From Paenibacillus sp. BIC5C1 (lineage in GTDB: Bacteria > Bacillota > Bacilli > Paenibacillales > Paenibacillaceae): 64,000 nt of DNA. A model generated the notes under the pieces. It did not search any database and had not been told where the DNA came from. It saw nothing but the letters and a program-made list of their open reading frames with translations. Positions 50,250-58,902 of this stretch are shown in pieces (positions within the stretch are counted from its first letter, which is position 1; every line of letters starts with the position of its first letter). The stretch is from the NCBI RefSeq assembly GCF_032399705.1, contig NZ_CP135922.1, forward strand, positions 6,696,001 to 6,760,000, in the 5' to 3' direction. The translations under genes were made by a program, and so were the position numbers.

Positions 50250-52241
50250 TTATAATTCGGCCCACTGGGCGAGCAGTTCATTGTACTCCGCCGACAATCG
50301 CTCTCGCTCGTTCCACATCTGTTCCAAAGCAGGCGGATCATTCGCCACCGTTTCTAGCTGTTGATCCAGTTCCCGGAGCCGGGTTTCCAGGTGTGCCATG
50401 ACCTGCTCCAGCTTCTCCGCAGTACGCTCACTGTCACGACTCTTTCCAGTATTGCCAGACTGGAAAATGGATGAGTTGTTCAGCTTGCCTGATCCCGCTG
50501 TAGCCGCAGTCCCGTGAGAAGAACCCCCTGCCCCTCTCCCAACGGCAGTACCTCGTGGTGACGTCTTCGCTCCTGCTATATGCTGATTTGCCGCGGCTGC
50601 GCGGGCTTGCAAATCCAGCTTCTTCTCGCGATAGGCTTCATAGTCACCCAGATAAGCGGTCATCCGCCCATTCTCCAGTTCCCACACGCGGGAAGCGAGT
50701 CGATTGACGAAGTAACGGTCATGCGAGATGGCAAGCACCGTTCCTTCGAAATCAACGAGCGACTCTTCAAGCGCCTCCCTTGAAGCGATATCCAGATGAT
50801 TGGTCGGTTCATCCAGCAAAAGCACATTCGGCTTGCGCTGAACCAGCAGAGCCAGCCTTAGCCGCGTCCATTCCCCACCAGACAACTGTCCTACCGAGCG
50901 AAATACATCTGTTCCATAGAATAGATAACGAGCCAAAATGCCGCGTGCCTCTCCTTCTTCCACGCCCGCTTCCAGACGGAAGTACTCCAACACATTCAGT
51001 TTCGGATTGGAGGGCTCCTCCTGTTGAGCCAGATAACCAACATCTACACGTGCACCCCACTCCAGGTTACCTGCACTTGGTTGTTCCTCGCCCAACAGCA
51101 GCTTGAACAACGTTGTTTTGCCTGAACCATTGCGTCCAATAAGAGCAATTTTGTCGCCATATTCGAGTAATCCCGATACACCGCGCAGAATCTGACGTTC
51201 TCCATAAGCCTTTTCAACCTGTTCCATAACGGCCACACGTTTTCCCGTACGGTCCGTAGGACGAACATCGAAGTCAGCGTTACGGCGCTCCAATACCGGG
51301 CGCTTCACCTGTTCCATCCGTTCGATTGCTTTACGCATCGAAGCCGCGCGACGGAAGAACTTTTCATTCCCCCCGACTCGGCCCCATTCTTCCAGTTGGC
51401 GGATCGTTTCTTTCATTTTTTTGATCACCTTCTGCTGCTCCTTGAACTCCTCGAATTGCTGCAGCAGTCGTTGTTCCTTCACTTTCATATATTCCGTATA
51501 ACCACCGGCTGACGTCTGTGCTTCTCCATCCTCCAGCTCTAATGTCCGGGATGCTACACGGTCCAAAAAGTAGCGATCATGTGAGATCAGGATAATCGTA
51601 CCTGTGTACTCACGCAAAAACCCTTCCAGCCATTCCACCCGCTCCAGATCAAGATGGTTGGTGGGCTCATCCAGCAATAACAGATCAGGTTTTACAATCA
51701 GCTGTGAAGCCAACACAACCCGGGTCTGTTCACCACCAGACAACGAACCAAACCGCCATCCGTAATGCTCCTTCGCAATATCCAGACCGTCCGCCACCTG
51801 ATCGATCCGGGCATCCATTTCATATCCACCCTCGCGCTCAAACTGGTCCTGCAAGCCCGCGTACCGCTTCAACAGTCGCTCCAATTGGTTCGGATCGGAT
51901 GCACAGTCCGGATCGGACATCTGCTGCTCCATTTCCTTCATTTGACTCCTGCACGCCATAAGCTCCCTGAATCCAAGACTCAGCACATCCAGCACTGTGT
52001 AATCGTCCATTCCTTCCGGCACCTGAGCGACGTAACCGATACGTGTATCCTTCTTGATCATCAATTGTCCTTCATCCGGCTGGCTCAGTCGTGCCAACAG
52101 ACGCATCAATGTCGTTTTACCGCTTCCGTTGCGGCCGATCAGGGCGACCTTGTCGCCTTCCATAATTTCAAATGTAATGCCGTCCAGCACCAGATGTGCT
52201 CCATGGTATTGGGTCAGTTGTTGTGTGCTAATAATCATCAT
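50250..52241 (-). CDS. ABC-F family ATPase, candidate antibiotic-resistance ribosome-protection factor
   Basis: About 663 aa with two ABC cassettes and no membrane part. Cassette 1: Walker A GRNGSGKTT (about 35-43), LSGGEQTRV, LLLLDEPTNHLD. The linker holds the ribosome-contacting helices (KKMKETIRQLEEWGRVGGNEKFFRRAASMRKAIERMEQVKRP). Cassette 2: GRNGSGKTT, LSGGEWTRL, LLLDEPTNHLD. A Gly/Ser/Ala-rich tail and a C-terminal coiled coil follow. Start ATG 52241 (MMIIST) after AGGAGGAACCTTATT. ABC-F proteins bind the ribosomal E site; some displace antibiotics. The 53-codon leader ORF and terminator just upstream look like the antibiotic-sensing attenuators of resistance ABC-Fs, which favours that role. 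The drug class is unknown. Confidence 0.9.
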   Translation of the reverse strand: MMIISTQQLTQYHGAHLVLDGITFEIMEGDKVALIGRNGSGKTTLMRLLARLSQPDEGQLMIKKDTRIGYVAQVPEGMDDYTVLDVLSLGFRELMACRSQMKEMEQQMSDPDCASDPNQLERLLKRYAGLQDQFEREGGYEMDARIDQVADGLDIAKEHYGWRFGSLSGGEQTRVVLASQLIVKPDLLLLDEPTNHLDLERVEWLEGFLREYTGTIILISHDRYFLDRVASRTLELEDGEAQTSAGGYTEYMKVKEQRLLQQFEEFKEQQKVIKKMKETIRQLEEWGRVGGNEKFFRRAASMRKAIERMEQVKRPVLERRNADFDVRPTDRTGKRVAVMEQVEKAYGERQILRGVSGLLEYGDKIALIGRNGSGKTTLFKLLLGEEQPSAGNLEWGARVDVGYLAQQEEPSNPKLNVLEYFRLEAGVEEGEARGILARYLFYGTDVFRSVGQLSGGEWTRLRLALLVQRKPNVLLLDEPTNHLDIASREALEESLVDFEGTVLAISHDRYFVNRLASRVWELENGRMTAYLGDYEAYREKKLDLQARAAAANQHIAGAKTSPRGTAVGRGAGGSSHGTAATAGSGKLNNSSIFQSGNTGKSRDSERTAEKLEQVMAHLETRLRELDQQLETVANDPPALEQMWNERERLSAEYNELLAQWAEL

Positions 52242-52282
52242 AATAAGGTTCCTCCTATGGATTGGAAGATCCTGACCGCAAC

Positions 52283-52318
52283 ACAAAAAGAGCCGCAGGA
52301 GGTTAGCTCCGCGGCCCT
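52283..52318 (-). terminator. Attenuator-like terminator before the ABC-F gene
   Basis: On the reverse strand GGGCCGCGGAG CTAA CCTCCTGCGGCTC is followed by TTTTT. It begins about 20 nt after the leader-ORF stop and ends 41 nt before the ABC-F start. Read-through would be needed for ABC-F synthesis. Confidence 0.8.
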
Positions 52319-52339
52319 TCAGAATTCAAGCAATATCGC

Positions 52340-52501
52340 TTATCGTCCGAATGAGGTCAAGGCAGGCATCTTCTCGCAAATGTTAACTTCCGTATATTCA
52401 AAATTGGACAGACTTCTCCCGTTGGTCAGAAAAGTATGAACAATGCCAGCCATAGCAATCGGCAGCTGGCTAATACGGTTGTTAGGCATTTCGTGATTCA
52501 C
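52340..52501 (-). CDS. 53-aa leader ORF of the ABC-F gene
   Basis: GTG start at 52501 with GGGAGGTGAAGACAG directly before it, one of the best ribosome binding sites in the window. It encodes 53 residues beginning MNHEMPNNRISQLPIAMAG and ending KMPALTSFGR. No signal peptide or known motif. It is followed by the terminator and then the ABC-F gene, the layout of ribosome-mediated attenuation in which a drug-stalled ribosome on the leader prevents the terminator from forming. At 53 codons it is longer than many such leaders, so it could alternatively be a small functional protein. Confidence 0.72.
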   Translation of the reverse strand: MNHEMPNNRISQLPIAMAGIVHTFLTNGRSLSNFEYTEVNICEKMPALTSFGR

Positions 52502-52612
52502 CTGTCTTCACCTCCCTTGTCATAATTAATGTCAATATATCACAGACGAATGCATTCCTGCAACCGTCCGATCGTCCAATTTACTCTTACTTTACAGCAG
52601 TTTACCCTCCGG

Positions 52613-52897
52613 TTAATTCCTTCTCCGACGGCGAAACACCATATCCGTGATCGCCACCGTAATTAATGTCAACATTCCCGCTGTACCCAGCGATACGCCA
52701 AGCAAGGCATAACCGATGCCGTTCCACCCGCCAATATCGATGCTGATCATGATCACAACGGCTCCGCCAAGCAAGGCCACACAGGGCAGTATATATTGAA
52801 CCCCGGTCATTCGACGTCCCTGCAACCGATAGATGAGCCATTCGATCAGCAACTGCACTGCCCACATGCCAAGTGTCCACAGGATGAGTACTTCCAT
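52613..52897 (-). CDS. Small integral membrane protein, three helices
   Basis: 94 aa with three hydrophobic helices (about 3-22, 33-52, 60-84) and a basic end (VFRRRRRN). The ATG at 52897 has GGAGGAGGACCTT in front; a longer open frame to 52937 in another phase is a shadow. It might belong to the YesK-like group by size and topology, but no motif makes that certain. It follows the glycosyltransferase gene by 53 nt on the same strand. Confidence 0.65.
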   Translation of the reverse strand: MEVLILWTLGMWAVQLLIEWLIYRLQGRRMTGVQYILPCVALLGGAVVIMISIDIGGWNGIGYALLGVSLGTAGMLTLITVAITDMVFRRRRRN

Positions 52898-52950
52898 AAG
52901 GTCCTCCTCCTTCTTGCTGAATGGTTAGAGCCTTCATTACAAACCTCTCA

Positions 52951-53949
52951 TTACTTCAACCAGTTGGCAAAGAACTCCCGGTATCCCTCTTTCATGATCG
53001 TTCGCGAAAAAGCACCAAACGCATACTCCCGGTTGTCTTCCGATACACTGCGCGGCGCAGCCGCAGCCATGTTCACCAATTCAAACCAGTTATCCTCGTT
53101 GCCTGCAAATGCATGCGTGGAACGGATGTGGCCGTAGCAGGCATGCTCCGGCTTCACGACCATTTTGCCCATCGCCATAGCTTCGGTCAGCGGCATAGCA
53201 AACGTATCAAAGGCCGAACAGCTCCAATACACCTTGGTTGAGTTCATAAGGGTAAATACTTCATCCTGTGTCAGCGCGAATTGCAATTTTACGTTGTCTG
53301 GAATGTTGTATTTCTTCATGCTTTCCTCATAGCGGCGACCGCCGAATACCATGTATACTTCCTTGTCCGGGTTCTGCCTGGCGTATTCCAGCACCAGATC
53401 CGGGCGACGATTCGCTTCATCCCGACCGATCCAGAGCACACGATTATGCACAACCTGACTCGGGTCGTAATGGCGATGCGCCAACTCTTCGTTGAAGCCG
53501 ATCGGGATGACGTTCACGTCATGTACACCGAAATTGCGGCCCAGTTCTGTTTTCAGAAATTCCGTCTGCACAATCGCTTTATCCACCATCGTATAAAATG
53601 GCTTCATCATCTCATACCCTGTCAGCGCCGGGTCGGGAAAGCTGTGCGGGAACAACACACTCTTTGGAAGAAACATCTTCAGGAACGTAAACCCGGATAC
53701 GGTGTAGATGACATGCTCTATATTTTGGCTATAGATCTGGTCCAATACGATATCATAGTTCACCAGGTCGCCTTTCTCATGCTCATACCCTGGCAACCAG
53801 TCATACCCGCTGACATGGCGCTCCGGCGAGATGAACACAATTTCCACGCCCAGCTCCAGCCCAATCTGCTTCAACCGATCCGCAAATACGCGTGGGCCCT
53901 GGGCCTCCGTGAATTGAATTTTACGCATTACGAGTCCTACTTTACGCAT
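52951..53949 (-). CDS. Glycosyltransferase family 4-like protein
   Basis: About 332 aa, GT-B fold. RKVGLVMRKIQF starts the first Rossmann half; the second half begins about 165 with NRVLWIGRDEANRRPDLVLEYARQNPDKEVYMVFGG, and LFPHSFPDP and WSCSAFDTFAMPLTEAMAMGKMVV (an EX-type loop) are present. The start chosen is ATG 53949 after GAGGGGTGCAGAAC. It forms an operon with the upstream phosphotransferase (18 nt gap). Donor and acceptor unknown. Confidence 0.85.
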   Translation of the reverse strand: MRKVGLVMRKIQFTEAQGPRVFADRLKQIGLELGVEIVFISPERHVSGYDWLPGYEHEKGDLVNYDIVLDQIYSQNIEHVIYTVSGFTFLKMFLPKSVLFPHSFPDPALTGYEMMKPFYTMVDKAIVQTEFLKTELGRNFGVHDVNVIPIGFNEELAHRHYDPSQVVHNRVLWIGRDEANRRPDLVLEYARQNPDKEVYMVFGGRRYEESMKKYNIPDNVKLQFALTQDEVFTLMNSTKVYWSCSAFDTFAMPLTEAMAMGKMVVKPEHACYGHIRSTHAFAGNEDNWFELVNMAAAAPRSVSEDNREYAFGAFSRTIMKEGYREFFANWLK

Positions 53950-53967
53950 GTTCTGCACCCCTCATTT

Positions 53968-54951
53968 CTATTCCCTACAACACTGCTTCATGCACTGTTT
54001 CAACGTCATTGTTGTCTCGTGCCACTGGTTCCGCAGCTGTTCCTCGGGCCATACACAGTCTGCACTTCTCAGATCCCCATCAATCAGACGCAGCATCCAG
54101 AGCGAGAATACAATGGCATATGCACGGTACCACCTTTTAAAAGAAACCCGGTCAACCTGAACGCTATGGCGCTCCAGCCCGTCCAGATAAACATCAATAA
54201 TTCGCTCCCGCAGCTCAGGCGTAACAGTTCTTGGGAACAGCGGATGCGATAGATCCACCAGATGATACACGTCCCAAAGAGCCGTATTCAGATGCGCATG
54301 CTCCCAATCGATAATTACCAGCCTGCCATTCACATCGGCCATGTTGCCGGGATGAAGATCTCCGTGACACAAAACACGAGGTAACTCCTCCTCTGCCGTA
54401 TGGATTAGCGCTACGATGTTGTGCCAATCCGATGGTGACAGCGAGACCTCCAGCTTGGACAACAAATCAGCAGTGGATTCCTTTTGCCCAAGCAGATCAT
54501 CCAGTATGTCCCGAATTGGCGGTTTCTGACCCACCCGTGGCAGCTCACCCCAACCAGCAACAGATAACGAGTGCCACCCTGCCATATGTTCAGCAGCAGC
54601 CAGCATCGTCTCTTCCCGCGAATCATGCACCAGTTCACCCAGATCCTCATAGATGATCCAGCTCTGTTCCGCGTTAATTTCACGGTCTGATGCAGCAATG
54701 AGCGCTGGATATATAGGGGGTAATACTGAGAGCACATGCCTCGACATCCATTGTTCACGTCCATGTTGTGCAGGATTGGTCAGCGGTTTGAAAATATAAC
54801 TCTCCCCGGTACGAACAGTGAAACGCTCCACATATTTACCATTCATCCCTTTGTAGAGCCGTTCCCTGCTTGTTATATATTGTTCATTCAACGTCCCTTC
54901 GGGAGTCACCCAGCGATGCGCCTGCACGTCTTCATTCACGCCATTCACCAT
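53968..54951 (-). CDS. Phosphotransferase of the aminoglycoside phosphotransferase (APH/CHK) family
   Basis: 327 aa, protein-kinase-like fold. The catalytic loop is LCHGDLHPGNM (about 197-207; catalytic Asp in HGDLHPGN) and the metal-binding Asp is in LVIIDWEHA (about 214-222). The N-terminal lobe has YIFKPL and IIYEDLG. It phosphorylates a small hydroxylated molecule; an antibiotic target is only one possibility. The start is ATG 54951 with a weak ribosome binding site. The glycosyltransferase gene follows after 18 nt, suggesting joint action on one glycan or metabolite. Confidence 0.87.
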   Translation of the reverse strand: MVNGVNEDVQAHRWVTPEGTLNEQYITSRERLYKGMNGKYVERFTVRTGESYIFKPLTNPAQHGREQWMSRHVLSVLPPIYPALIAASDREINAEQSWIIYEDLGELVHDSREETMLAAAEHMAGWHSLSVAGWGELPRVGQKPPIRDILDDLLGQKESTADLLSKLEVSLSPSDWHNIVALIHTAEEELPRVLCHGDLHPGNMADVNGRLVIIDWEHAHLNTALWDVYHLVDLSHPLFPRTVTPELRERIIDVYLDGLERHSVQVDRVSFKRWYRAYAIVFSLWMLRLIDGDLRSADCVWPEEQLRNQWHETTMTLKQCMKQCCRE

Positions 54952-55137
54952 CCATTTCGTTCCCCAGACCAGGAGCTGGCGCCGCTGATGTTTGCCTTTG
55001 CAGCCCTACTTCTGCCCATGCTCCTTTGCCCGTCTATCCGTTATTATTTCTATCCATCATACGTTGCCGTTCATAAGCCTGCAAGCTTTGAGCGAAAGCA
55101 CTTTCCTAGCATTAAATAAGAGATTTCGAAATGACAG

Positions 55138-55166
55138 TTGCAATTTAGTTAGTAATCACTTACTAT
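55138..55166 (+). promoter_or_regulatory. tetR promoter with overlapping operator; leaderless start
   Basis: TTGCAA (55138-55143), 17 nt, TACTAT (55161-55166). The first transcribed base should be about 55173, the A of the tetR ATG. The operator TTAGT-N8-ACTAT (55149-55166) covers the spacer and -10 box. The same arrangement occurs before the oxidoreductase gene. Confidence 0.6.
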
Positions 55167-55172
55167 ACAATC

Positions 55173-55769
55173 ATGAAGAACAAACCTCATGTAGACAGCA
55201 AAAAGAAAGACATCCTACAAGCGGCGATGCGCTTGTTTGCAACCAAAGGCGTTGACGGCATTTCCGTCAAAGAGATCGGTGACGCCGCCGGAGTAACAGA
55301 TGCGGCGATTTACAAACATTTTAAAAACAAAGATGCCGTTGCCCTTGAGGCCTTCACCCAATATTGCGCGGACTATACTGCATTAATTGACGGGTATGTT
55401 CGCCAGGATGGCCCGGTGCTCGAACGCTTTCGGCAATTGATTACCGAAGTTCTCCACCTGCATGATGAAGATCCCTACGGACTGCTGCTGATTTCACAAA
55501 ATCATGAGATTTTCATTGAAGCTGGAAGCAGCGAGGATTACCGCCAACCGCTGGATGCGTTGATTGATCTAATCGATCAGGGGATTATGCGAGGCGAACT
55601 GCCAGATCAGGATTCTCGGCTCACAGCCGTTCTGGTCATTGGTGCCATTACGCGCCTGGCCGTATCCAGTATGCAAGGTGAACTGCCGGAGCTGCTTGTT
55701 CCATACACCGGGGAAACCGTTCACCGACTTGCGTTGATGTTGGGCCAGGTAACAGCTAAGCTCGGATAA
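55173..55769 (+). CDS. TetR-family transcriptional regulator
   Basis: 198 aa. The N-terminal helix-turn-helix is KKDILQAAMRLFATKGVDGISVKEIGDAAGVTDAAIYKHFKNKDAVALEAF (about 10-60), followed by the usual all-helical ligand domain. There is no Shine-Dalgarno sequence before the ATG; the promoter places the transcription start at the ATG itself, so the message appears leaderless. It is followed by a terminator and then a flavodoxin-fold oxidoreductase whose promoter carries the same operator, so TetR probably represses both its own gene and that enzyme. Confidence 0.9.
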   Translation: MKNKPHVDSKKKDILQAAMRLFATKGVDGISVKEIGDAAGVTDAAIYKHFKNKDAVALEAFTQYCADYTALIDGYVRQDGPVLERFRQLITEVLHLHDEDPYGLLLISQNHEIFIEAGSSEDYRQPLDALIDLIDQGIMRGELPDQDSRLTAVLVIGAITRLAVSSMQGELPELLVPYTGETVHRLALMLGQVTAKLG

Positions 55770-55891
55770 GCCCCGATGGATTGCATCCTCGAATTCGTTC
55801 CGATCAGATCAGGCGATGATCATTGGCATAAGTATTCGCCTATATACAAGACCAGCTTCATCCGACTTCAGGATATTCCTGAATGTTTACC

Positions 55892-55916
55892 AGGTCATTC
55901 GTGACCTTTTCTTTTT
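55892..55916 (+). terminator. Terminator of tetR, merging into the next promoter
   Basis: AGGTCA TTCG TGACCT (55892-55907) with the stable TTCG loop is followed by TTTTCTTTTT. The T-run ends inside the -35 box TTGCAC (55915-55920) of the downstream gene. Confidence 0.8.
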
Positions 55917-55944
55917 GCACATGAGGTTAGTGTTCATTAACTAA
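55915..55944 (+). promoter_or_regulatory. Oxidoreductase promoter with TetR operator
   Basis: TTGCAC (55915-55920), 17 nt, TAACTA (55938-55943), overlapped by the palindrome TTAGT-N8-ACTAA (55927-55944). The half-sites and spacing match the tetR operator. The predicted start is near 55950. Confidence 0.6.
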
Positions 55945-55967
55945 AATAGTCAGGACGTGTCATCATT

Positions 55968-56546
55968 ATGAAGAAAATATTAATCATCCAAGGCAACCCC
56001 GTCTCCCCAAGTTACAATGGCGCAATCGCCGAAGCTTATCGTAAAGGTGCTGTGCAGGCAGGTGCCGAGGTTCGTATGATCACCCTAAACGAGTTGGAAT
56101 TCAACATGAATTTAGCAGGTGGATACCGCAATAAACTTCCGCTTGAACCCGATTTGCTGGAAGCCCAGGAGGCGATTAAATGGGCAGAGCATCTCGTATG
56201 GGTATTTCCGATTTGGTGGGGAGGACCACCAGCTTTGTTCAAAGGATTTATCGACCGCATCTTCATGCCAGGCTATGCCTTCAAGTATCACAAAGGTAAA
56301 CTTTTCCCGGATCAGCTGCTCAAAGGTCGCACCGCACGCATGATCACCACCATGGACGGGCCGAACTGGTACTACAAATGGTTTCAGGGTGAACCCGCAC
56401 ACAAAATGATGAAGATCTCCACCTTTGCTCTGACAGGCATCAAACCTGTGCGCATAACACCTGTAGATCTCGTGGGCAAACAGTCCGAGGAACAGAGAAA
56501 GAAATGGTTGGAGAAGATTGAGCAGCTTGGAGGGAAGATGGGGTAA
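55968..56546 (+). CDS. NAD(P)H-dependent flavin oxidoreductase (flavodoxin-like, KefF/MdaB group)
   Basis: 192 aa. The FMN/FAD-binding flavodoxin-like fold (PF02525) starts MKKILIIQGNPVSPSYNGAIAEAYRKGA; VFPIWWGGPPALFKGFIDRIF is the family hallmark, and MITTMDGPNWYYKW lies near the active site. These enzymes reduce quinones or other electrophiles with two electrons at the expense of NAD(P)H. The ATG at 55968 has AGGACG about ten bases upstream. It is controlled by the preceding TetR through a matched operator, so it likely answers to a toxic quinone, aldehyde or drug. Monocistronic, with a terminator after it. Confidence 0.9.
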   Translation: MKKILIIQGNPVSPSYNGAIAEAYRKGAVQAGAEVRMITLNELEFNMNLAGGYRNKLPLEPDLLEAQEAIKWAEHLVWVFPIWWGGPPALFKGFIDRIFMPGYAFKYHKGKLFPDQLLKGRTARMITTMDGPNWYYKWFQGEPAHKMMKISTFALTGIKPVRITPVDLVGKQSEEQRKKWLEKIEQLGGKMG

Positions 56547-56563
56547 AAAAATTAAAACTCACC

Positions 56564-56601
56564 AAAAAAGATACTGCGTGTATAAGCACGGCAGTATCTT
56601 T
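56564..56601. terminator. Bidirectional terminator between oxidoreductase and mannanase genes
   Basis: AAAAAAGATACTGC GTG TATAAG CAC GGCAGTATCTTT: a stem of about 12 pairs with A- and T-runs on the outside, serving both convergent genes. Confidence 0.82.
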
Positions 56602-56653
56602 GTCCATATAAAGCGCTATTTAAGTGGATGGGATAACTCAACCTCAAGGCAGA

Positions 56654-57604
56654 CTAAGCCTCCACCGCAATGCCTTCATAAAATTGACGAATGACCTTCT
56701 CTGCTGGTTTACCGTATACTCCGTATCCATCATCGCTCAGAGCATCCTTCTCTTGGTGCAGCAGATGCGCGCTCCAGTCCCACAGACCAAATCCGCGTAC
56801 CCACTCCCGGTTGCTTGCATGACGGAACATGGCTTCATAGAACTGCTCCTGTTCTTCCACACTGACCGCACCTTCTAACCCCCAGTCATTCGGCACCTGT
56901 GCCGATCCACTGCGGCTAGGACAACCCGCTTCTGCGAAGAAAAAAGGTTTGCCGTAGGGTGCAATGACCCGTTCAATCCGATCGAGTTCCGCTTCCCAGT
57001 CTCCAATGGGGTAATATCCGCTCGACGAGATGACGTCCACGGCATCCCACCATTTCACATGCCCTTCCTGATACTTGTCGGTGTTGTAGGATACTAGCCC
57101 GGAATACACTTCACGCACTCCCGCGATGACCTCGCGCCATTCCTCGCTCCGACGCTCAGACTGCACCATCTCACAACCCACAATAAACATCTCGCATTTT
57201 TCACGCTCTGCAATGGCCGCGTAGTGCTTCTGATACGCAGTATAACTGCGGAACCAGTCCTGCCATTTCGGCTCACACGGCACATCAATATCAAAAAAGT
57301 TAATATGTGCACGCCATGTGCCATCCGTGCAATTGACGGTTGGTTTCAGAATGACCCGCAGTCCGAGCGTACGGGCATAACGGATCATATCCACCAACTC
57401 ATCGTCTTCGACCATATGTTTACCTTTATATTTGACCTCTAAAGCCTGCGGATGATCCTGATGTGCCGCCAGTGCAAAAATAACATGCGAGCAGCCAGTG
57501 CGTTCAACCATCAGGCGCAAGGATTCTTTCGTTTCCGGTTTACGGAAGTCCCCCCTGCCACTCATCCAGCCAAATGTAAATCCCTTGATGTATTCCATAT
57601 GCAT
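56654..57604 (-). CDS. GH113-like glycoside hydrolase (beta-1,4-mannanase type), intracellular
   Basis: About 316 aa, TIM-barrel hydrolase with no signal peptide. The N-terminus has IKGFTFGWMSGRGDF and SLRLMVERTGCSHVIFALAAHQ, typical of GH113. VGCEMVQSERRSEEW follows strand 4 (acid/base Glu) and FFFAEAGCPSR holds the nucleophile Glu after strand 7; RGFGLWDWSA is at the barrel end. It would cleave beta-1,4-manno-oligosaccharides in the cytoplasm after import. The start chosen is ATG 57604 (MHMEYIKG); the frame opens at 57667. It lies downstream of GH130 and the ABC importer on the same strand. The 237-nt gap before it (57605-57841) shows nothing I can assign. Confidence 0.82.
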   Translation of the reverse strand: MHMEYIKGFTFGWMSGRGDFRKPETKESLRLMVERTGCSHVIFALAAHQDHPQALEVKYKGKHMVEDDELVDMIRYARTLGLRVILKPTVNCTDGTWRAHINFFDIDVPCEPKWQDWFRSYTAYQKHYAAIAEREKCEMFIVGCEMVQSERRSEEWREVIAGVREVYSGLVSYNTDKYQEGHVKWWDAVDVISSSGYYPIGDWEAELDRIERVIAPYGKPFFFAEAGCPSRSGSAQVPNDWGLEGAVSVEEQEQFYEAMFRHASNREWVRGFGLWDWSAHLLHQEKDALSDDGYGVYGKPAEKVIRQFYEGIAVEA

Positions 57605-57841
57605 TATTCCGCAATGCCCCTTTTCACTTAATATAAAATGAATGACCGAAGGTATAACACGCCCCACTACGATTGCAGGGCCATCTTCCGATCGCCGTTA
57701 TCCCCGAATTTTATTGAATCCCTTATGAAGGGAAAAATCCGAGGATAAATGCGAACACTTCGTTTCTTCTTTCTTCAGATCGGTTCTGCACTCTCCGTTA
57801 TTGTGTAAATTTCAGCTTAATTTAAAATTGTTTCACTTCAA

Positions 57842-58879
57842 TTACAATTTGCCTTCTTCCCGATCTCCGGCGATGATTTCGTCGGTCTCGATGACGTAGT
57901 TAACGATGTCCTCAATGGTGGTATAAGCTACTCCAACGTATGTGTCGGCTGCACCATAATAGATGGCGATTCGCCCTGTCTCCGCATCATGCAATGTGGC
58001 GCAAGGGAAGATAACATTGTCCACAAAGCCCTGCTCCTCGTACCATTTTTCCGGTGTCAGCACAAAGTTGGAGGAGCGATATTTTACTTTCGATGGTTCA
58101 TCCAGATCCAGAATGACTGCGCCCATACTATAAACAAAACCATTGCACGTTCCGGTCACGCCGTGATAGAACATTAGCCAGCCTGCGGACGTTTCTATCG
58201 GAGCAGGACCGCCGCCAATTTTGACCGATTGCCACCAGCCCTGACCGCCTTTGCTCATGACATGACGATGTTTGCCCCAGTACACCAGATCCGGGCTTTC
58301 GCTCAGAAAAATGTCCCCGAACGGTGTATGTCCGCTGTCGCTTGGTCTGGACAACATCACATAGTTATCATTGATTTTGCGTGGAAACAACACGCCATTG
58401 CGGTTGAATGGAAGCATTGGATTTTCGAGACGGACAAACGTTTTGAAATCATCTGTTTTGGCCAATCCCAGCGCAGCACCATAGAAATCGGTACACCAGA
58501 TGATGTAATACGTATCTTCGACTTTAACCAGACGTGGGTCATATGCATAGTTCGGCATGAAAGGATCACCGTTTTCATCCACAAAGGCAATCCGTTCCTC
58601 TTCAATCGTCCACTCCAACCCGTCCTCACTTGCTCCCATGTGAAGGTGCGGACGGCCGTTAATCGTTTCTGCGCGAAATACGCCGATGAATTTCCCCTCA
58701 TAAGGAACAACCGCACTGTTGAAAATACGGGCAACGCCCTTAACCGGATTACGCGGCACAACAGGATTGGCAGAATGTCTCCATACCGGCCCCTCGGTCC
58801 CTTCCGGTTTATCCTCCCAAGGCATATTCGGCAATGCTTCCCCGACAATGTGTACATTTTTCGTATCCAAAACTGTCAT
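57842..58879 (-). CDS. GH130 beta-mannoside phosphorylase (manno-oligosaccharide type)
   Basis: 345 aa, five-bladed beta-propeller. Signature parts: RIFNSAVVPYEGKFIGVFRAE, HLHMGASEDGLEW, MPNYAYDPRLVKVEDTYYIIWCTDFYGAALGLAKTDDF, FPRKINDNYVMLSRPSD, HGVTGTCNGFVYSMGAVILDLD and IAIYYGAADTYVGVAYT. The general acid Asp is in AYDPRL. It phosphorolyses beta-1,4-mannosyl bonds to give mannose 1-phosphate, sparing ATP. The start follows AAGGGAGAAATGAAACG. It lies 23 nt after the permease of the importer, so the two are one operon. Length and composition favour the GH130_2-like group over the larger mannosyl-glucose phosphorylases. Confidence 0.88.
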   Translation of the reverse strand: MTVLDTKNVHIVGEALPNMPWEDKPEGTEGPVWRHSANPVVPRNPVKGVARIFNSAVVPYEGKFIGVFRAETINGRPHLHMGASEDGLEWTIEEERIAFVDENGDPFMPNYAYDPRLVKVEDTYYIIWCTDFYGAALGLAKTDDFKTFVRLENPMLPFNRNGVLFPRKINDNYVMLSRPSDSGHTPFGDIFLSESPDLVYWGKHRHVMSKGGQGWWQSVKIGGGPAPIETSAGWLMFYHGVTGTCNGFVYSMGAVILDLDEPSKVKYRSSNFVLTPEKWYEEQGFVDNVIFPCATLHDAETGRIAIYYGAADTYVGVAYTTIEDIVNYVIETDEIIAGDREEGKL

Positions 58880-58902
58880 CGTTTCATTTCTCCCTTCGTT
58901 TT

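Noticed and set aside
57605..57841. Riboswitch-like leader before GH113 (ACGGAGAGTGCAGAACC)
   Set aside because: Local similarity to riboswitch-like G/A-rich motifs only; no consistent core or expression platform could be assembled.
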